From: Sulfurospirillum sp.
GTDB taxonomy: Bacteria; Campylobacterota; Campylobacteria; Campylobacterales; Arcobacteraceae
DNA length: 64,000 nucleotides
Direction: 5' to 3'
NCBI GenBank assembly: GCA_030491005.1
Contig: JAKZMJ010000015.1
Coordinates: 124,001-188,000, forward strand
Shown here: piece after piece, positions 54,809 through 63,544 of the stretch
How positions within the stretch are numbered: the stretch's first letter is position 1
Layout: each line of letters opens with the position of its first letter
Program-made: the position numbers and the translations under genes
The notes under the pieces: model-generated
Databases searched by the model: none
What the model was told of the DNA's origin: nothing
What the model saw: the letters and a program-made list of their open reading frames with translations, nothing else

Positions 54809-55617
54809 TTATTTATATTTTCCTTTAAAATTTCTAAAAAATCTTTTTTACTCCAACTACCTGGATATTTGTTTAAAAGTTTTTTTTCTTTTGATAAAAC
54901 AAAAAATGTAGGAGTCATACCTTTGTAATTTTTATCTAAACCAAATGGTAATTTTGTTTGATCAATATCTATTTTCATAAAAATATAATTTTTACTTATA
55001 GCTTTTTTAACAATATCTAAACTCAAAACTTCTTTATTCATTATTTTACAAAAATGACAAGTTTTTGAATGTGCATATATTAATAAATACTTGTTATTTA
55101 TAATTGCATCGTTTAAAATCTTATTTTCTTTCTTATATATAGATAAGTTAGTATTAGTTTGATTTTTGTCTAAATTATATTCATCATATTTCATAAAATA
55201 TATTGCAAGACTTAATATCTCTTTTGCACTTAGTTTATTTTTCATACTTAATTTTTTATCATAATACTTTAATATATATGGATCACAAATACTATTTTCT
55301 AAATTTGGATTATCTAAATAGTCTTGTAAATATTCTTCAATTTCAATTTCTTGCATTTCTTTATCATCTTTATCACCTATGTGTTTTGGACTTCTCATAA
55401 TCGCATAAGTTATCATATTTATACTTGGTGCTTTTAGATTAAACATTGTATTATTTTTATTAAAAAAGTTTTCTTTTAGTTTTTTCATAGGAATATAGTC
55501 TACATGACAAGAAGAACATTTATTTTTAAATAAAAGTTCACCTTTTTTATAATCTTCATTTGCATTTGCATAAATACTAATCACACAAATCAATATACTT
55601 AGAATTGTTTTTATCAT
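54805..55617 (-). CDS. periplasmic cytochrome c-thioredoxin fusion (SoxW-like)
   Basis: 270 residues with an N-terminal signal peptide (about 1-19). The first part is a c-type cytochrome-like domain with one heme motif, CSSCH near residue 36. The second part (about 165-270) is a thioredoxin fold with CHFC and the cis-Pro segment GMTPTFFVLS. SoxW proteins keep the thiosulfate-oxidising complex in the reduced state, normally without a heme domain. The gene follows soxB after a stem-loop terminator and has its own AGGAG site, so its level may differ from the main sox transcript. Confidence 0.8.
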   Translation of the reverse strand: MIKTILSILICVISIYANANEDYKKGELLFKNKCSSCHVDYIPMKKLKENFFNKNNTMFNLKAPSINMITYAIMRSPKHIGDKDDKEMQEIEIEEYLQDYLDNPNLENSICDPYILKYYDKKLSMKNKLSAKEILSLAIYFMKYDEYNLDKNQTNTNLSIYKKENKILNDAIINNKYLLIYAHSKTCHFCKIMNKEVLSLDIVKKAISKNYIFMKIDIDQTKLPFGLDKNYKGMTPTFFVLSKEKKLLNKYPGSWSKKDFLEILKENINK

Positions 55618-55642
55618 AAAATCTCCTGATTTAAAATAAAAA

Positions 55643-55676
55643 AGTATGAAGTATCATAAATTAATACCTTCATACT
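55643..55676 (-). terminator. intrinsic terminator after soxB
   Basis: Arms AGTATGAAG (55643-55651) and CTTCATACT (55668-55676) pair perfectly. On the minus strand the stem is followed by TTTTTTATTTTAA. It lies between the soxB stop and the SoxW-like gene, so read-through or a separate promoter is needed for the latter. Confidence 0.8.
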
Positions 55677-55711
55677 CTTAAGAATAGATTCAATTAATAT
55701 TAAACTAGACC

Positions 55712-57475
55712 TTAAACTATTCCGGGGTTACCTTTAACACCTATTATATCAGGAGTGTCAATTTTTAAATTAGAAATATGTTTTAAGTTTTTCATATATG
55801 TTTCAACAGTTTCCCAAATAGGCTCACCTGGTGATTTTGAACCAACAGTAGACCAACCAGCAACTTTATATGATTTGTTAGCTTGTAATTTTTTACCATT
55901 TTTAGTAAGTTGCATATTTGTAATTCTTTCACCCATTTTAGCTTTTGGATTAATACGGTAAGATATTCCACCCGTTCTAACCATATCTCCACCTTGTTGA
56001 TAAAAAGGATCTTCATTAAACAAGTTATCAGCTACATCTTCTAAAATTGCTTTTATACCTGTCCCACTTATATCTCGTGCATATGTTTCTGGATAAGTCA
56101 TCGCTGTTTGAGTCATAAGGTCATCAAAAGTTATAGTTTGACCAGGCATAATAGTTGTACCCCATCTAAAACCAGGGGATAAAGATATATCAGCACCTTT
56201 TACATCAATTAAAGCATCACAAATTATTTGATCCCAAGAACCATTAAAATTACCTCTTCTAAATAATGTTTCATCAGTTGTAGCAATTGGACGCATTAAC
56301 TCTTTCATAAAAGGAGCTCTTACATCTTGTATATATTTTTTCATTGATTTATCTTCTTTTATTAAATCAGAGAAAATAGGAAGAAGTGTAAATTTAAAGT
56401 CTTTTATTTTACCATTTTGAATATCAAGATCAAGTACATTTAAAAATTTACCATTAGACCCTGCATTACAAACATGAGTTACACCCTTTGCATTCTTAAC
56501 TTTAACTGCTTCAGGAACACCATCATGAGTATGTCCACCCATAATAAAATCAATACCTGTACATACTTGTGCCATTTTTTGATCAACATCAAATCCATTA
56601 TGAGATAAAACTATAATTGCATCTGGTTTTTCTTCTTCTTTAATAAGATCAACTAATTCTTGCATCTCATCAACTCTAATTCCAAAAGTCCAATCAGGAA
56701 TAAATCTTTGAGGATTCGCAATAGTTGTATAAGGAAAAGCTTGTCCAATAACAGCAATTTTATTTTTGCCCATTTTTTGCATACTATAAGGTTTAAAAGC
56801 TAAGCCTGAATCTTCATCATAAGCATCTGCACCATCCATTAAAGCATCTTCTTTTACAAAAACATTTTGAGCTAAAAATTGGGCATCTAAAGCTTTGATA
56901 TTTTTAAAAATTTCATCAACTTTATATGTAAATTCCCAATGCCCAACAGCTAAATCAACACCTAATAAGTTCATAGCTCCAACCATATCAGCCCCTCTTG
57001 TATAAAGAGCAGTTGCACTACCTTGCCAAGTATCTCCACCATCAAGTAATAAAGTTTTTTCTTTTCCAAAATTATTTCGTAAAAAATCAACTACGGTTTT
57101 AATTTGAGCAAAACCACCAACTTTTCCCATAACTTTTGCATGTTTTTCAAAATTAACACTCGAATATGCATATTCAAGTCTTTTATTACCTTTAATACCA
57201 TAATAATCAAGTAATTTCTCTCCAACTATATGAGGTGGTTTTCCATAATTTCCAAAGAGACCTAAATTAACACTAGGTTCTCTAAAATAAACAGGCAATA
57301 ATTGTGCATGGCTATCTGTCATATGTAAAAGTCTTACATTGCCAAAGTTTTGTAATTTATAATAATCTTCTAACTTATTAGTATCTATCATTCTTGTATG
57401 AGAATTAGCAAAAACAGGAGCAGCACCAAGTACTGCCATCATATATACAAATTCTCTTCTACTAAATTTACTCAT
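55712..57475 (-). CDS. soxB: SoxB thiosulfohydrolase
   Basis: 587 residues. A Tat-type signal (SRREFVYMMAVLGAAPVFA) is followed by the 5'-nucleotidase-like fold: RLLHMTDSHAQLLPVYFREP and LLLDGGDTWQGSA (metal ligands), VGHWEFTYK, VLSHNGFD and IMGGHTHDGVP. SoxB binds two Mn ions and hydrolyses the sulfonate from the SoxY-bound Cys thiosulfonate. It is downstream of the rhodanese gene and ends the main sox run before the terminator. Confidence 0.95.
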   Translation of the reverse strand: MSKFSRREFVYMMAVLGAAPVFANSHTRMIDTNKLEDYYKLQNFGNVRLLHMTDSHAQLLPVYFREPSVNLGLFGNYGKPPHIVGEKLLDYYGIKGNKRLEYAYSSVNFEKHAKVMGKVGGFAQIKTVVDFLRNNFGKEKTLLLDGGDTWQGSATALYTRGADMVGAMNLLGVDLAVGHWEFTYKVDEIFKNIKALDAQFLAQNVFVKEDALMDGADAYDEDSGLAFKPYSMQKMGKNKIAVIGQAFPYTTIANPQRFIPDWTFGIRVDEMQELVDLIKEEEKPDAIIVLSHNGFDVDQKMAQVCTGIDFIMGGHTHDGVPEAVKVKNAKGVTHVCNAGSNGKFLNVLDLDIQNGKIKDFKFTLLPIFSDLIKEDKSMKKYIQDVRAPFMKELMRPIATTDETLFRRGNFNGSWDQIICDALIDVKGADISLSPGFRWGTTIMPGQTITFDDLMTQTAMTYPETYARDISGTGIKAILEDVADNLFNEDPFYQQGGDMVRTGGISYRINPKAKMGERITNMQLTKNGKKLQANKSYKVAGWSTVGSKSPGEPIWETVETYMKNLKHISNLKIDTPDIIGVKGNPGIV

Positions 57476-57499
57476 TTATGCCTGCCTTTTTCTTTTGTA

Positions 57500-58138
57500 T
57501 TATTTTCCAGAACCAATTACCGTAAATCCCATTGAAGCCCAAGCTTGCATTCCACCTCTATAATATTTGATTTTAGAAGCTGGATAACCCATCTTCAATA
57601 AAGCATATTTTGATCTCTCAACCATACTTGGAGTTTGTCCACACCAATATCCATTACAGTAAGCTACAATAGTTTTTGCCTTAGAAAAATCTAACTTTCC
57701 ATTTTTTTCAACAACACCTAAATCATCTTCCATAGCTTCAATTGCAGTATCTTTTGATTCAAAGTTTTTAAAAGGAATATTAATAGCTCCAGGAATTCGT
57801 AATCTCTCATACCAACCAGGTGTTCTACTATCAACTATTACAATACTATCATCTTTTTGTGCTTTTTGCATATATTCGATAAATTCTAATTCACCTAAAG
57901 TTTCTACACCCTTAGCTAATATTATTGGTTGAGGAGCACCTCTGTTTGTAGTTTCATACAAAGAAGAAATTTTATTTCCTGATTTTTGATTTCTCATGAT
58001 AGTAAACTTTTCATCATTCAAATTCATGTCTATTGACTTAACACCTTTTTTGATAGCAACAAATTTTGCTGCATAACTTGAAGTAAAAAACAAGCTTGCA
58101 ATAAAACAAACTAATAATACTTTTTTTGAAGTTTTCAT
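57500..58138 (-). CDS. periplasmic rhodanese-domain protein of the sox cluster
   Basis: 212 residues with a signal peptide (about 1-23). A rhodanese domain spans about 85-205, with IVIVDSRTPGWYERLRIPGA and the catalytic loop YCNGYWCGQTPS: the Cys of the loop is in AYCNGYWCG. It may carry or transfer persulfide sulfur in the Sox pathway. The gene is between the lipoprotein gene and soxB with gaps of 20-25 bases. Confidence 0.85.
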   Translation of the reverse strand: MKTSKKVLLVCFIASLFFTSSYAAKFVAIKKGVKSIDMNLNDEKFTIMRNQKSGNKISSLYETTNRGAPQPIILAKGVETLGELEFIEYMQKAQKDDSIVIVDSRTPGWYERLRIPGAINIPFKNFESKDTAIEAMEDDLGVVEKNGKLDFSKAKTIVAYCNGYWCGQTPSMVERSKYALLKMGYPASKIKYYRGGMQAWASMGFTVIGSGK

Positions 58139-58161
58139 AAAATTCCTTTTATCTTTTATCT

Positions 58162-58653
58162 CTAATATTTATACTGATCACCTGGCACTGCTAAACGCCA
58201 AGTTTCGTTTGCTTCGTCTTTTTGTTGTAAGGCTCTTATCGCAAATGAACAAGCTCTCCAAGCAGCATAAGAAGTTGACACAGTTCCTGTTTTTTTCTTC
58301 TTTTTATTAACAATGTCTATTGTTTTTGCACCTAATTTGATAGCTTTTTTTGTAGCATTAATATATTGAGTATTACTCATACCTAATCTTTTAAATTCTA
58401 CACCTTCTTTTATTGCTATTTTATTAAAAGTTGTAGCTAATGCTAGTACATCATTTATATTATTTTTCTTAGCATTACATACTTCTTTAACATCTACATT
58501 TAATGCAATTTTTGTCATTTCGTTTTTTATATATTGCATGTTCAAAACAGTTTCTTTTTGTTCTACAGCTTGAGATGATTTACTACATCCAGATAGAAAT
58601 AATATACCAGCTAGCATTACTATTGTTGTGTTAAATAATTTTATCATAATCAT
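58162..58653 (-). CDS. sox-cluster lipoprotein of unknown function
   Basis: 163 residues. A lipobox (FLSGC near residue 23) predicts a lipid-anchored periplasmic protein. The mature part is Lys-rich and helical, with two Cys (EVCNAKK and WRACSFA) that could form a disulfide. It sits 8 bases after soxA, the position of the SoxXA-binding protein SoxK in some bacteria. I cannot confirm homology to SoxK. The start could be the second or third Met (MIKLFNTT). Confidence 0.7.
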   Translation of the reverse strand: MIMIKLFNTTIVMLAGILFLSGCSKSSQAVEQKETVLNMQYIKNEMTKIALNVDVKEVCNAKKNNINDVLALATTFNKIAIKEGVEFKRLGMSNTQYINATKKAIKLGAKTIDIVNKKKKKTGTVSTSYAAWRACSFAIRALQQKDEANETWRLAVPGDQYKY

Positions 58654-58660
58654 ATTCTCC

Positions 58661-59575
58661 TTATTTTCTTACATCTGGACCGTCAATATCCATTCCATTT
58701 GACATATACGCCATGAAATAAAGTAATTCTTTCATCCATGCACTATTAGCCTTATGAGCATTCTCACCTTGATCTTTGTTACAACCAGCCATTCGGCGCT
58801 CTAATGTTCCTAAACTATCCCATTTTAATCTAAATACAGGGAAATGTGTAGTTTGCCCTAAAAGTGGAGACATTTTCTCAGCTCTAACTCTTAAACCAGC
58901 ACCTTGAACATGACATGTTGCACATGAAAGTTTTAGATATCCTCTTTGTGCATAATATTCTTTTTTACCTCTTTCATAAGCATCAGAAGCTTCTTGGCTA
59001 TTGATTTTTATATCAACTTTTTTGCTAGCTTCCATACTTGAAAATGAAAAATATGCTTCAAGTTTTGCTATTTTACCTTTTTTCATTTTCCATTTTTTTT
59101 CACCATTTGATACTAAACAATCATTAATCGCAGAAGATATAGTAACAACTTCTTTTCTTTTTTCATCAAAAAATGGATAATCACCAGCAATTGTGGGATT
59201 TGAAAAACAAGTAGCAAATGATTTACCATTTTTAAATTTTTTATGATAAATAACTTCACCTTCTTCAATAGCATCTTCGTATGGTGGCATCTCTTTTATT
59301 TCATCATATTGTTCTTTTGCTTTTTTTGCATAAGAATACGTACCAATTGCAAAATCTTTATGTTTTACATTTTTAGCATAAGACTCTTCTAATTCTTCAA
59401 CAGTAGAATATGGAAAATGATTAGCTTGATTTTTTGCTGGGTCTTTAAATTTTGACTCAGTATATTTAATTAGAGCTATTCTATCTTTTTCAGCTTGTGC
59501 ATTAAAACTACTAGCATTTAAAATACAAGCACTTAATGCAACAAAAGCAGTAATTTTTATAGTTTTTACTAACAT
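58661..59575 (-). CDS. soxA: SoxA, cytochrome c subunit of the SoxXA complex
   Basis: 304 residues with a signal peptide (about 1-22). One heme motif, LSCATCHVQGAG (near 218-229), and the downstream active-site Cys in RRMAGCNKDQGE, whose persulfide ligates the catalytic heme. The N-terminal half keeps FATCFSNPTIAGDYP in place of the second heme site, so this is the mono-heme-like form. With SoxX it links thiosulfate to the SoxY Cys. It is 26 bases after soxZ. Confidence 0.93.
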   Translation of the reverse strand: MLVKTIKITAFVALSACILNASSFNAQAEKDRIALIKYTESKFKDPAKNQANHFPYSTVEELEESYAKNVKHKDFAIGTYSYAKKAKEQYDEIKEMPPYEDAIEEGEVIYHKKFKNGKSFATCFSNPTIAGDYPFFDEKRKEVVTISSAINDCLVSNGEKKWKMKKGKIAKLEAYFSFSSMEASKKVDIKINSQEASDAYERGKKEYYAQRGYLKLSCATCHVQGAGLRVRAEKMSPLLGQTTHFPVFRLKWDSLGTLERRMAGCNKDQGENAHKANSAWMKELLYFMAYMSNGMDIDGPDVRK

Positions 59576-59601
59576 TATTATTTCCCCTTTAATATTTTGA
59601 T

Positions 59602-59907
59602 TTATTTTATTTTAGCTTTACTAACTTGCGTTACTCCTGATAAATCTTTCCATAAAATTACAACTTTATCGCCTTTATTTGCACCTTTAAATTTAAATTT
59701 AATATAAGGATTTTTAGATAAAAACTGACTAGTATTTACTTCATAAACTATTTTGTCATTAACACTAGCACTCATATATATAATAAAGTTTGCTGTTTTT
59801 TTCTTCTTTTTTGCAAGGAAATGACCTAACATTTCATGTTTTGCAACAGCTTTTACTGTAACTATACCTTTTTTTAATTTTGCTTTTATTCTTGTTTTTT
59901 TTGCCAT
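59602..59907 (-). CDS. soxZ: SoxZ, partner of the sulfur carrier
   Basis: 101 residues, normal for SoxZ. It opens with IKAKLKKGIVTVKAVAKHEM, the canonical beta-sandwich start, and has IYMSASVNDKIVYEVNTSQF and YIKFKFKGANKGDKV. There is no signal peptide, as expected, since SoxYZ is exported through the Tat signal of SoxY. The gene is 57 bases after soxY. Confidence 0.93.
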   Translation of the reverse strand: MAKKTRIKAKLKKGIVTVKAVAKHEMLGHFLAKKKKKTANFIIYMSASVNDKIVYEVNTSQFLSKNPYIKFKFKGANKGDKVVILWKDLSGVTQVSKAKIK

Positions 59908-59964
59908 TGTTTACCCTTTTATTTTTATATGTTTTTAATTTTATATTTTAGATATAAAACTAAC

Positions 59965-60417
59965 TCAACCACCACAACCACCAATTGTAACTTTTGTTAA
60001 TTTTGATGACTTATATAATTTTCCATCAGCTGTTTGTGCAACTGCTGTTATAGTTCCTGTTTTTGCTAGTCTTATTCTTATTGAATAATCAATAATTCCA
60101 TCTTTTGGAACTGAAAAAACTGCAACTGTACTTTCTGGATTTGCATCTTGAAAAATAGCTACTTTTGTAGCTTTTAATTTTGTAGATACACTCACAGGAA
60201 TAACAGCACCATTTTCTGCAATATCAGGAGCTTTTAATTTAACTTTACCTTCAATTGCACTAGATGTTCCAAACAATTCTTGCATAGCACTTTCTACTTT
60301 TGTAGCATCCCATAATTTTGGATGACTTGTTCTAAAATTAGCTGCACTTAAATTTGCTGGTATCATTGTTACAGCTAAAACACCTACACCTAAACCTAAA
60401 AAATTTCTTCTATTCAT
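59965..60417 (-). CDS. soxY: SoxY, sulfur-carrier protein
   Basis: 150 residues. Tat signal MNRRNFLGLGVGVLAVTMIP at the N-terminus and the diagnostic GGCGG at the C-terminus, whose Cys carries the sulfur intermediates as a swinging arm. It forms a heterodimer with SoxZ. The middle (KAPDIAENGAVIPVSV) matches the SoxY fold. The gene follows soxX by 17 bases. Confidence 0.95.
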   Translation of the reverse strand: MNRRNFLGLGVGVLAVTMIPANLSAANFRTSHPKLWDATKVESAMQELFGTSSAIEGKVKLKAPDIAENGAVIPVSVSTKLKATKVAIFQDANPESTVAVFSVPKDGIIDYSIRIRLAKTGTITAVAQTADGKLYKSSKLTKVTIGGCGG

Positions 60418-60434
60418 AATTTCTTCCTTTTATA

Positions 60435-60788
60435 CTAATTAATTGTTTTTAGAAAAGCTACTAATGCTTTAATCTCATCATTGTTTAACCATCCATTTTT
60501 ACCAAATGCAGGCATAGCTGAGATAGGATTTGTTGTATATGGATCATAAATTTTATCATATAAAGCTTGTTCTGGCCAAGCTGAAAGATATTGTAACTTA
60601 GGACCAAAACTTCCAGGGTTTGGTAAATCCTGTCCATTGATTGCATGACAGGATATACAATTACCAAATTTTTTCGTAAGAAAAATTTTTTCACCTTGTT
60701 TAACTAATTTATCACTATTTGCAAAACTGCTACTTATTAGTAAACAACTAACAGCAGATGCTATTAGTAAACTTTTTGCTAATTTCAT
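60435..60788 (-). CDS. soxX: SoxX, mono-heme cytochrome c
   Basis: 117 residues with signal peptide (about 1-23). One heme motif, NCISCHAING, and the distal Met in SAMPAFGKNG. The length fits the short SoxX form. It carries electrons away from SoxA. The gene lies 11 bases after soxD and 17 before soxY. Confidence 0.9.
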   Translation of the reverse strand: MKLAKSLLIASAVSCLLISSSFANSDKLVKQGEKIFLTKKFGNCISCHAINGQDLPNPGSFGPKLQYLSAWPEQALYDKIYDPYTTNPISAMPAFGKNGWLNNDEIKALVAFLKTIN

Positions 60789-60799
60789 TTATTCTCCTT

Positions 60800-61888
60800 T
60801 TATTTTTTAAAATCTATCATATAATCAACAATTTCATTAAACTGTGCATCAGACAAATCCATATTCCCACCTTTAGGTGGCATCCCATTAATTCCATTAA
60901 TTCCACTTAAGTAAACTTTATTTATTCCTTTTTGTAAAATTTCATCCCACACAGCTTTATCACCTGGCATTGGAGCACCAACGGCTTCATTTGAATGACA
61001 TGCACTACAACTTTCATTGTATGCTTTTTTTCCATAAGATATATTTGTTGATTTTTTTTGCTTAGGCAAGTCTTTTAGTGTAGAAATAGCTGGATCAAAA
61101 CCTGTAATTTCATAAGCTATGCTAACAGGTTTAAATGTATCACAGTTTTTCATACATCTGCTACCTTGTGCAAGTGGTTTTCTGATTTCTTTTAAATCAT
61201 TTCTTGTAGGATTTACTGGGTAAAAGCCTTTTTCATTTGGCATTTTAATTTTTAAAAACTTTTCTTTATTTAAAACATATTCATCATCTAATTCTTCACC
61301 ATCAATTGTTATATCATTAATTGATAGCATATATGCTACAAGTGCATATGTTTCATCATTACTTAAACTTTTTGGATTTGGAAAAGGCATGGCTGATTGT
61401 ATATACCAAAACAAAGTACTAGCATATGGCCAATAACTTCCTATTGTTCTAATTGGAGGCTCATCTCCTTCTTTTAATAATTGATTCTTAAGACTTCCTT
61501 GACCACCTGCAAGTGTAGGATAACCACTTCCACCTGTTCCAAACTCACCATGACAATAAGCACACTGAGCTGAGTACAATTCATCACCTAGCTCAACTGA
61601 ACCACTTCCATTAGGCAATCCTGTACCATCAGGCATAACATCTAAATCCCAAGCTTTTATTTCTTTTTTTGTTGCAACTCTACCATGATTAAAGTTTTTT
61701 ATATTTTGTTTATTTAAATAATAAGCTTCATATTTTCCATTTTTTATAGGGTAAATAACTGCACCATCTACATTTAATTTTAATTTCTTATTTTTATAAT
61801 CTGAACTACTTCCAAAAGATGCTGTTACTAATAATGAAGATATTAAAATACCTTTACAAATATTTTTTTTAAGATCTAACATGTACAT
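60800..61888 (-). CDS. soxD: SoxD, diheme cytochrome c subunit of sulfane dehydrogenase
   Basis: 362 residues from the ATG at 61888, chosen because GGGGAGG ends 6 bases upstream. An upstream in-frame ATG at 61924 would reach further into soxC. A signal peptide is followed by two heme motifs, CAYCHGEFG and CSACHSNEA, the second domain ending with IVDYMID. With SoxC it oxidises the sulfane sulfur on SoxY, yielding electrons. It overlaps the soxC end by 20 bases. Confidence 0.9.
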   Translation of the reverse strand: MYMLDLKKNICKGILISSLLVTASFGSSSDYKNKKLKLNVDGAVIYPIKNGKYEAYYLNKQNIKNFNHGRVATKKEIKAWDLDVMPDGTGLPNGSGSVELGDELYSAQCAYCHGEFGTGGSGYPTLAGGQGSLKNQLLKEGDEPPIRTIGSYWPYASTLFWYIQSAMPFPNPKSLSNDETYALVAYMLSINDITIDGEELDDEYVLNKEKFLKIKMPNEKGFYPVNPTRNDLKEIRKPLAQGSRCMKNCDTFKPVSIAYEITGFDPAISTLKDLPKQKKSTNISYGKKAYNESCSACHSNEAVGAPMPGDKAVWDEILQKGINKVYLSGINGINGMPPKGGNMDLSDAQFNEIVDYMIDFKK

Positions 61889-63191
61889 TATTAACCTCCC
61901 CATTGCTTTTAACTTGCCAACCAACTATTGGGTTCCTATGATAAATGCCTTCAACTCCAACATTTTTGATTAGCTTATCAATACTTGGTTGTATATGACC
62001 ACTATCGTCAATTGCTCTTGAAATTATAACTTTTTCTTTAGCATCCCATTTAATAATATAAGAAAATCTTGTCCAAGCTTTTGGTAAAACTAAACCTTTT
62101 AATGAAACTTCAGTCCAGTTTTTACCACCATCAAGTGATATATCAACATGAGTAATAGTTCCTCTACCACTCCAAGCAATACCTGAAATTTCTACTAAAT
62201 CACCTTTTTTCAAATCTTTCCATGGTTTTTCAGGACAGGGTGAAGTTATAATAGAGTTTACTTCCATTGGCCAGAAAAAGTTAATTCCTTTTCCATTTGC
62301 TTGTAACATTGTGTATTTTGAAGTTTCTTCTTTAGAATGCCATGGTTTATTAGAAAATTCTAATCTTTTTAGCCATTTAACATTTAAATTTCCTTCCCAA
62401 CCTGGAAGTAATAAACGAACAGGATAACCCTGCTCAGGTCGTAATGGTTCTCCATTTTGTCCCCAAACAATCATAGCATCATCTAAGGCTTTTTCAATAG
62501 GAATGGTTCTTGCCATTTCAGAATTATCACTACCTTCTGCTAACATCCATTTAGCACTTGCTTTTAATCCTAAATCATCAAGAATAGTTTTTAATCTAAC
62601 TCCTGTCCATTCAGCACAACTCATCATACCTTTTATAAATTGAAGATTATTAAATTGAGGTCCTCTCCAACCAGTTGAACCATTTGCAGGACATTCTATA
62701 AAATAAATTTTTGATTCACTTGGATATCTTTTTAATTCATCCAAAGTTAAAACAAGTGGTTTATCTACAAGCCCATGTATCATTAATCTATATTTAGATG
62801 GGTCAATATGAGCAGTTCCACCATGACTTCTTGAAAAAAATAAACCATTTGGAGTTATAATTCCTTCTTGTTCATGAAGTGGGGACATAGAAACTGTAGC
62901 ATATCTATCACCTGATGATAATAAATCATGTACACGTCTTACATTATTATGTTCATAAGGTGAAGGTATTCCATAAGGATATTTATCTACTTTATCACCT
63001 AGCTTCGTACCCCATTTTGCCTGCTTCGTAATTGCTAAATCATCTGCTTGAAGTTTTACTGGTCTTAATATATTTGCACATGCAAGAGCACTTGCAGAAT
63101 ATAAAACAGTTTTTCTAAAAAAGTTTCTTCTAGTATTGTCTTTTTTAGATTTTAAACTTAAATCTAAACTATCAACATTAGCTTTTGTCAT
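61869..63191 (-). CDS. soxC: SoxC, molybdenum cofactor subunit of sulfane dehydrogenase
   Basis: 440 residues of the sulfite oxidase family. Tat motif RRNFFRKTVLYSASALAC near residue 22. The Moco domain has FFSRSHGGTAHIDPSKY and YFIECPANGSTGWRG, where the conserved Cys ligates Mo. A dimerisation domain follows (GIAWSGRGTITHVDISLDGG). Presence of SoxCD means full oxidation of thiosulfate to sulfate without sulfur globules. It is the first gene of the sox run. Confidence 0.94.
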   Translation of the reverse strand: MTKANVDSLDLSLKSKKDNTRRNFFRKTVLYSASALACANILRPVKLQADDLAITKQAKWGTKLGDKVDKYPYGIPSPYEHNNVRRVHDLLSSGDRYATVSMSPLHEQEGIITPNGLFFSRSHGGTAHIDPSKYRLMIHGLVDKPLVLTLDELKRYPSESKIYFIECPANGSTGWRGPQFNNLQFIKGMMSCAEWTGVRLKTILDDLGLKASAKWMLAEGSDNSEMARTIPIEKALDDAMIVWGQNGEPLRPEQGYPVRLLLPGWEGNLNVKWLKRLEFSNKPWHSKEETSKYTMLQANGKGINFFWPMEVNSIITSPCPEKPWKDLKKGDLVEISGIAWSGRGTITHVDISLDGGKNWTEVSLKGLVLPKAWTRFSYIIKWDAKEKVIISRAIDDSGHIQPSIDKLIKNVGVEGIYHRNPIVGWQVKSNGEVNNVHVRS

Positions 63192-63544
63192 TTCTCCCCC
63201 TATTTTTATAAACTACAATTAAGTGAAAAAGAATCTTGAATTTTGATCTTAAATTGTATGCAACAGATTATTACTTTTTTTTCACTATTTGTCAATTAAT
63301 TTTGTCAAGTTTTTTATTTGATATTAATTGCTACTTTCTTGCTACTTAAGTATAATAAAAACGATTTTAATTATAATTTATATAAGAAAATATTATAATA
63401 CTTATTCTTTTTATCATTTTATTATATTTTATATAAGCAAAATAATTATATAAAATATATAACTTTACTAAAAAATATAATATTATTATATAAGTTAAGT
63501 TTAAGCAATTTTTATTACTATATTCTTATTTTAAGGGAACGTTA
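63192..63544. promoter_or_regulatory. divergent control region between sox cluster and response regulator gene
   Basis: 353 bases, nearly 85 per cent A+T. On the plus strand TTGCTA (63328-63333), a 17-base spacer and TATAAT (63351-63356) make a good promoter for the gene at 63545. TTTGTCAA occurs twice, at 63288-63295 and 63301-63308, 13 bases apart on the same face-shifted side, about 100 bases upstream of soxC. This could be an operator, but it is short. AAGGGA precedes the ATG at 63545. No gene is seen. Confidence 0.45.
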
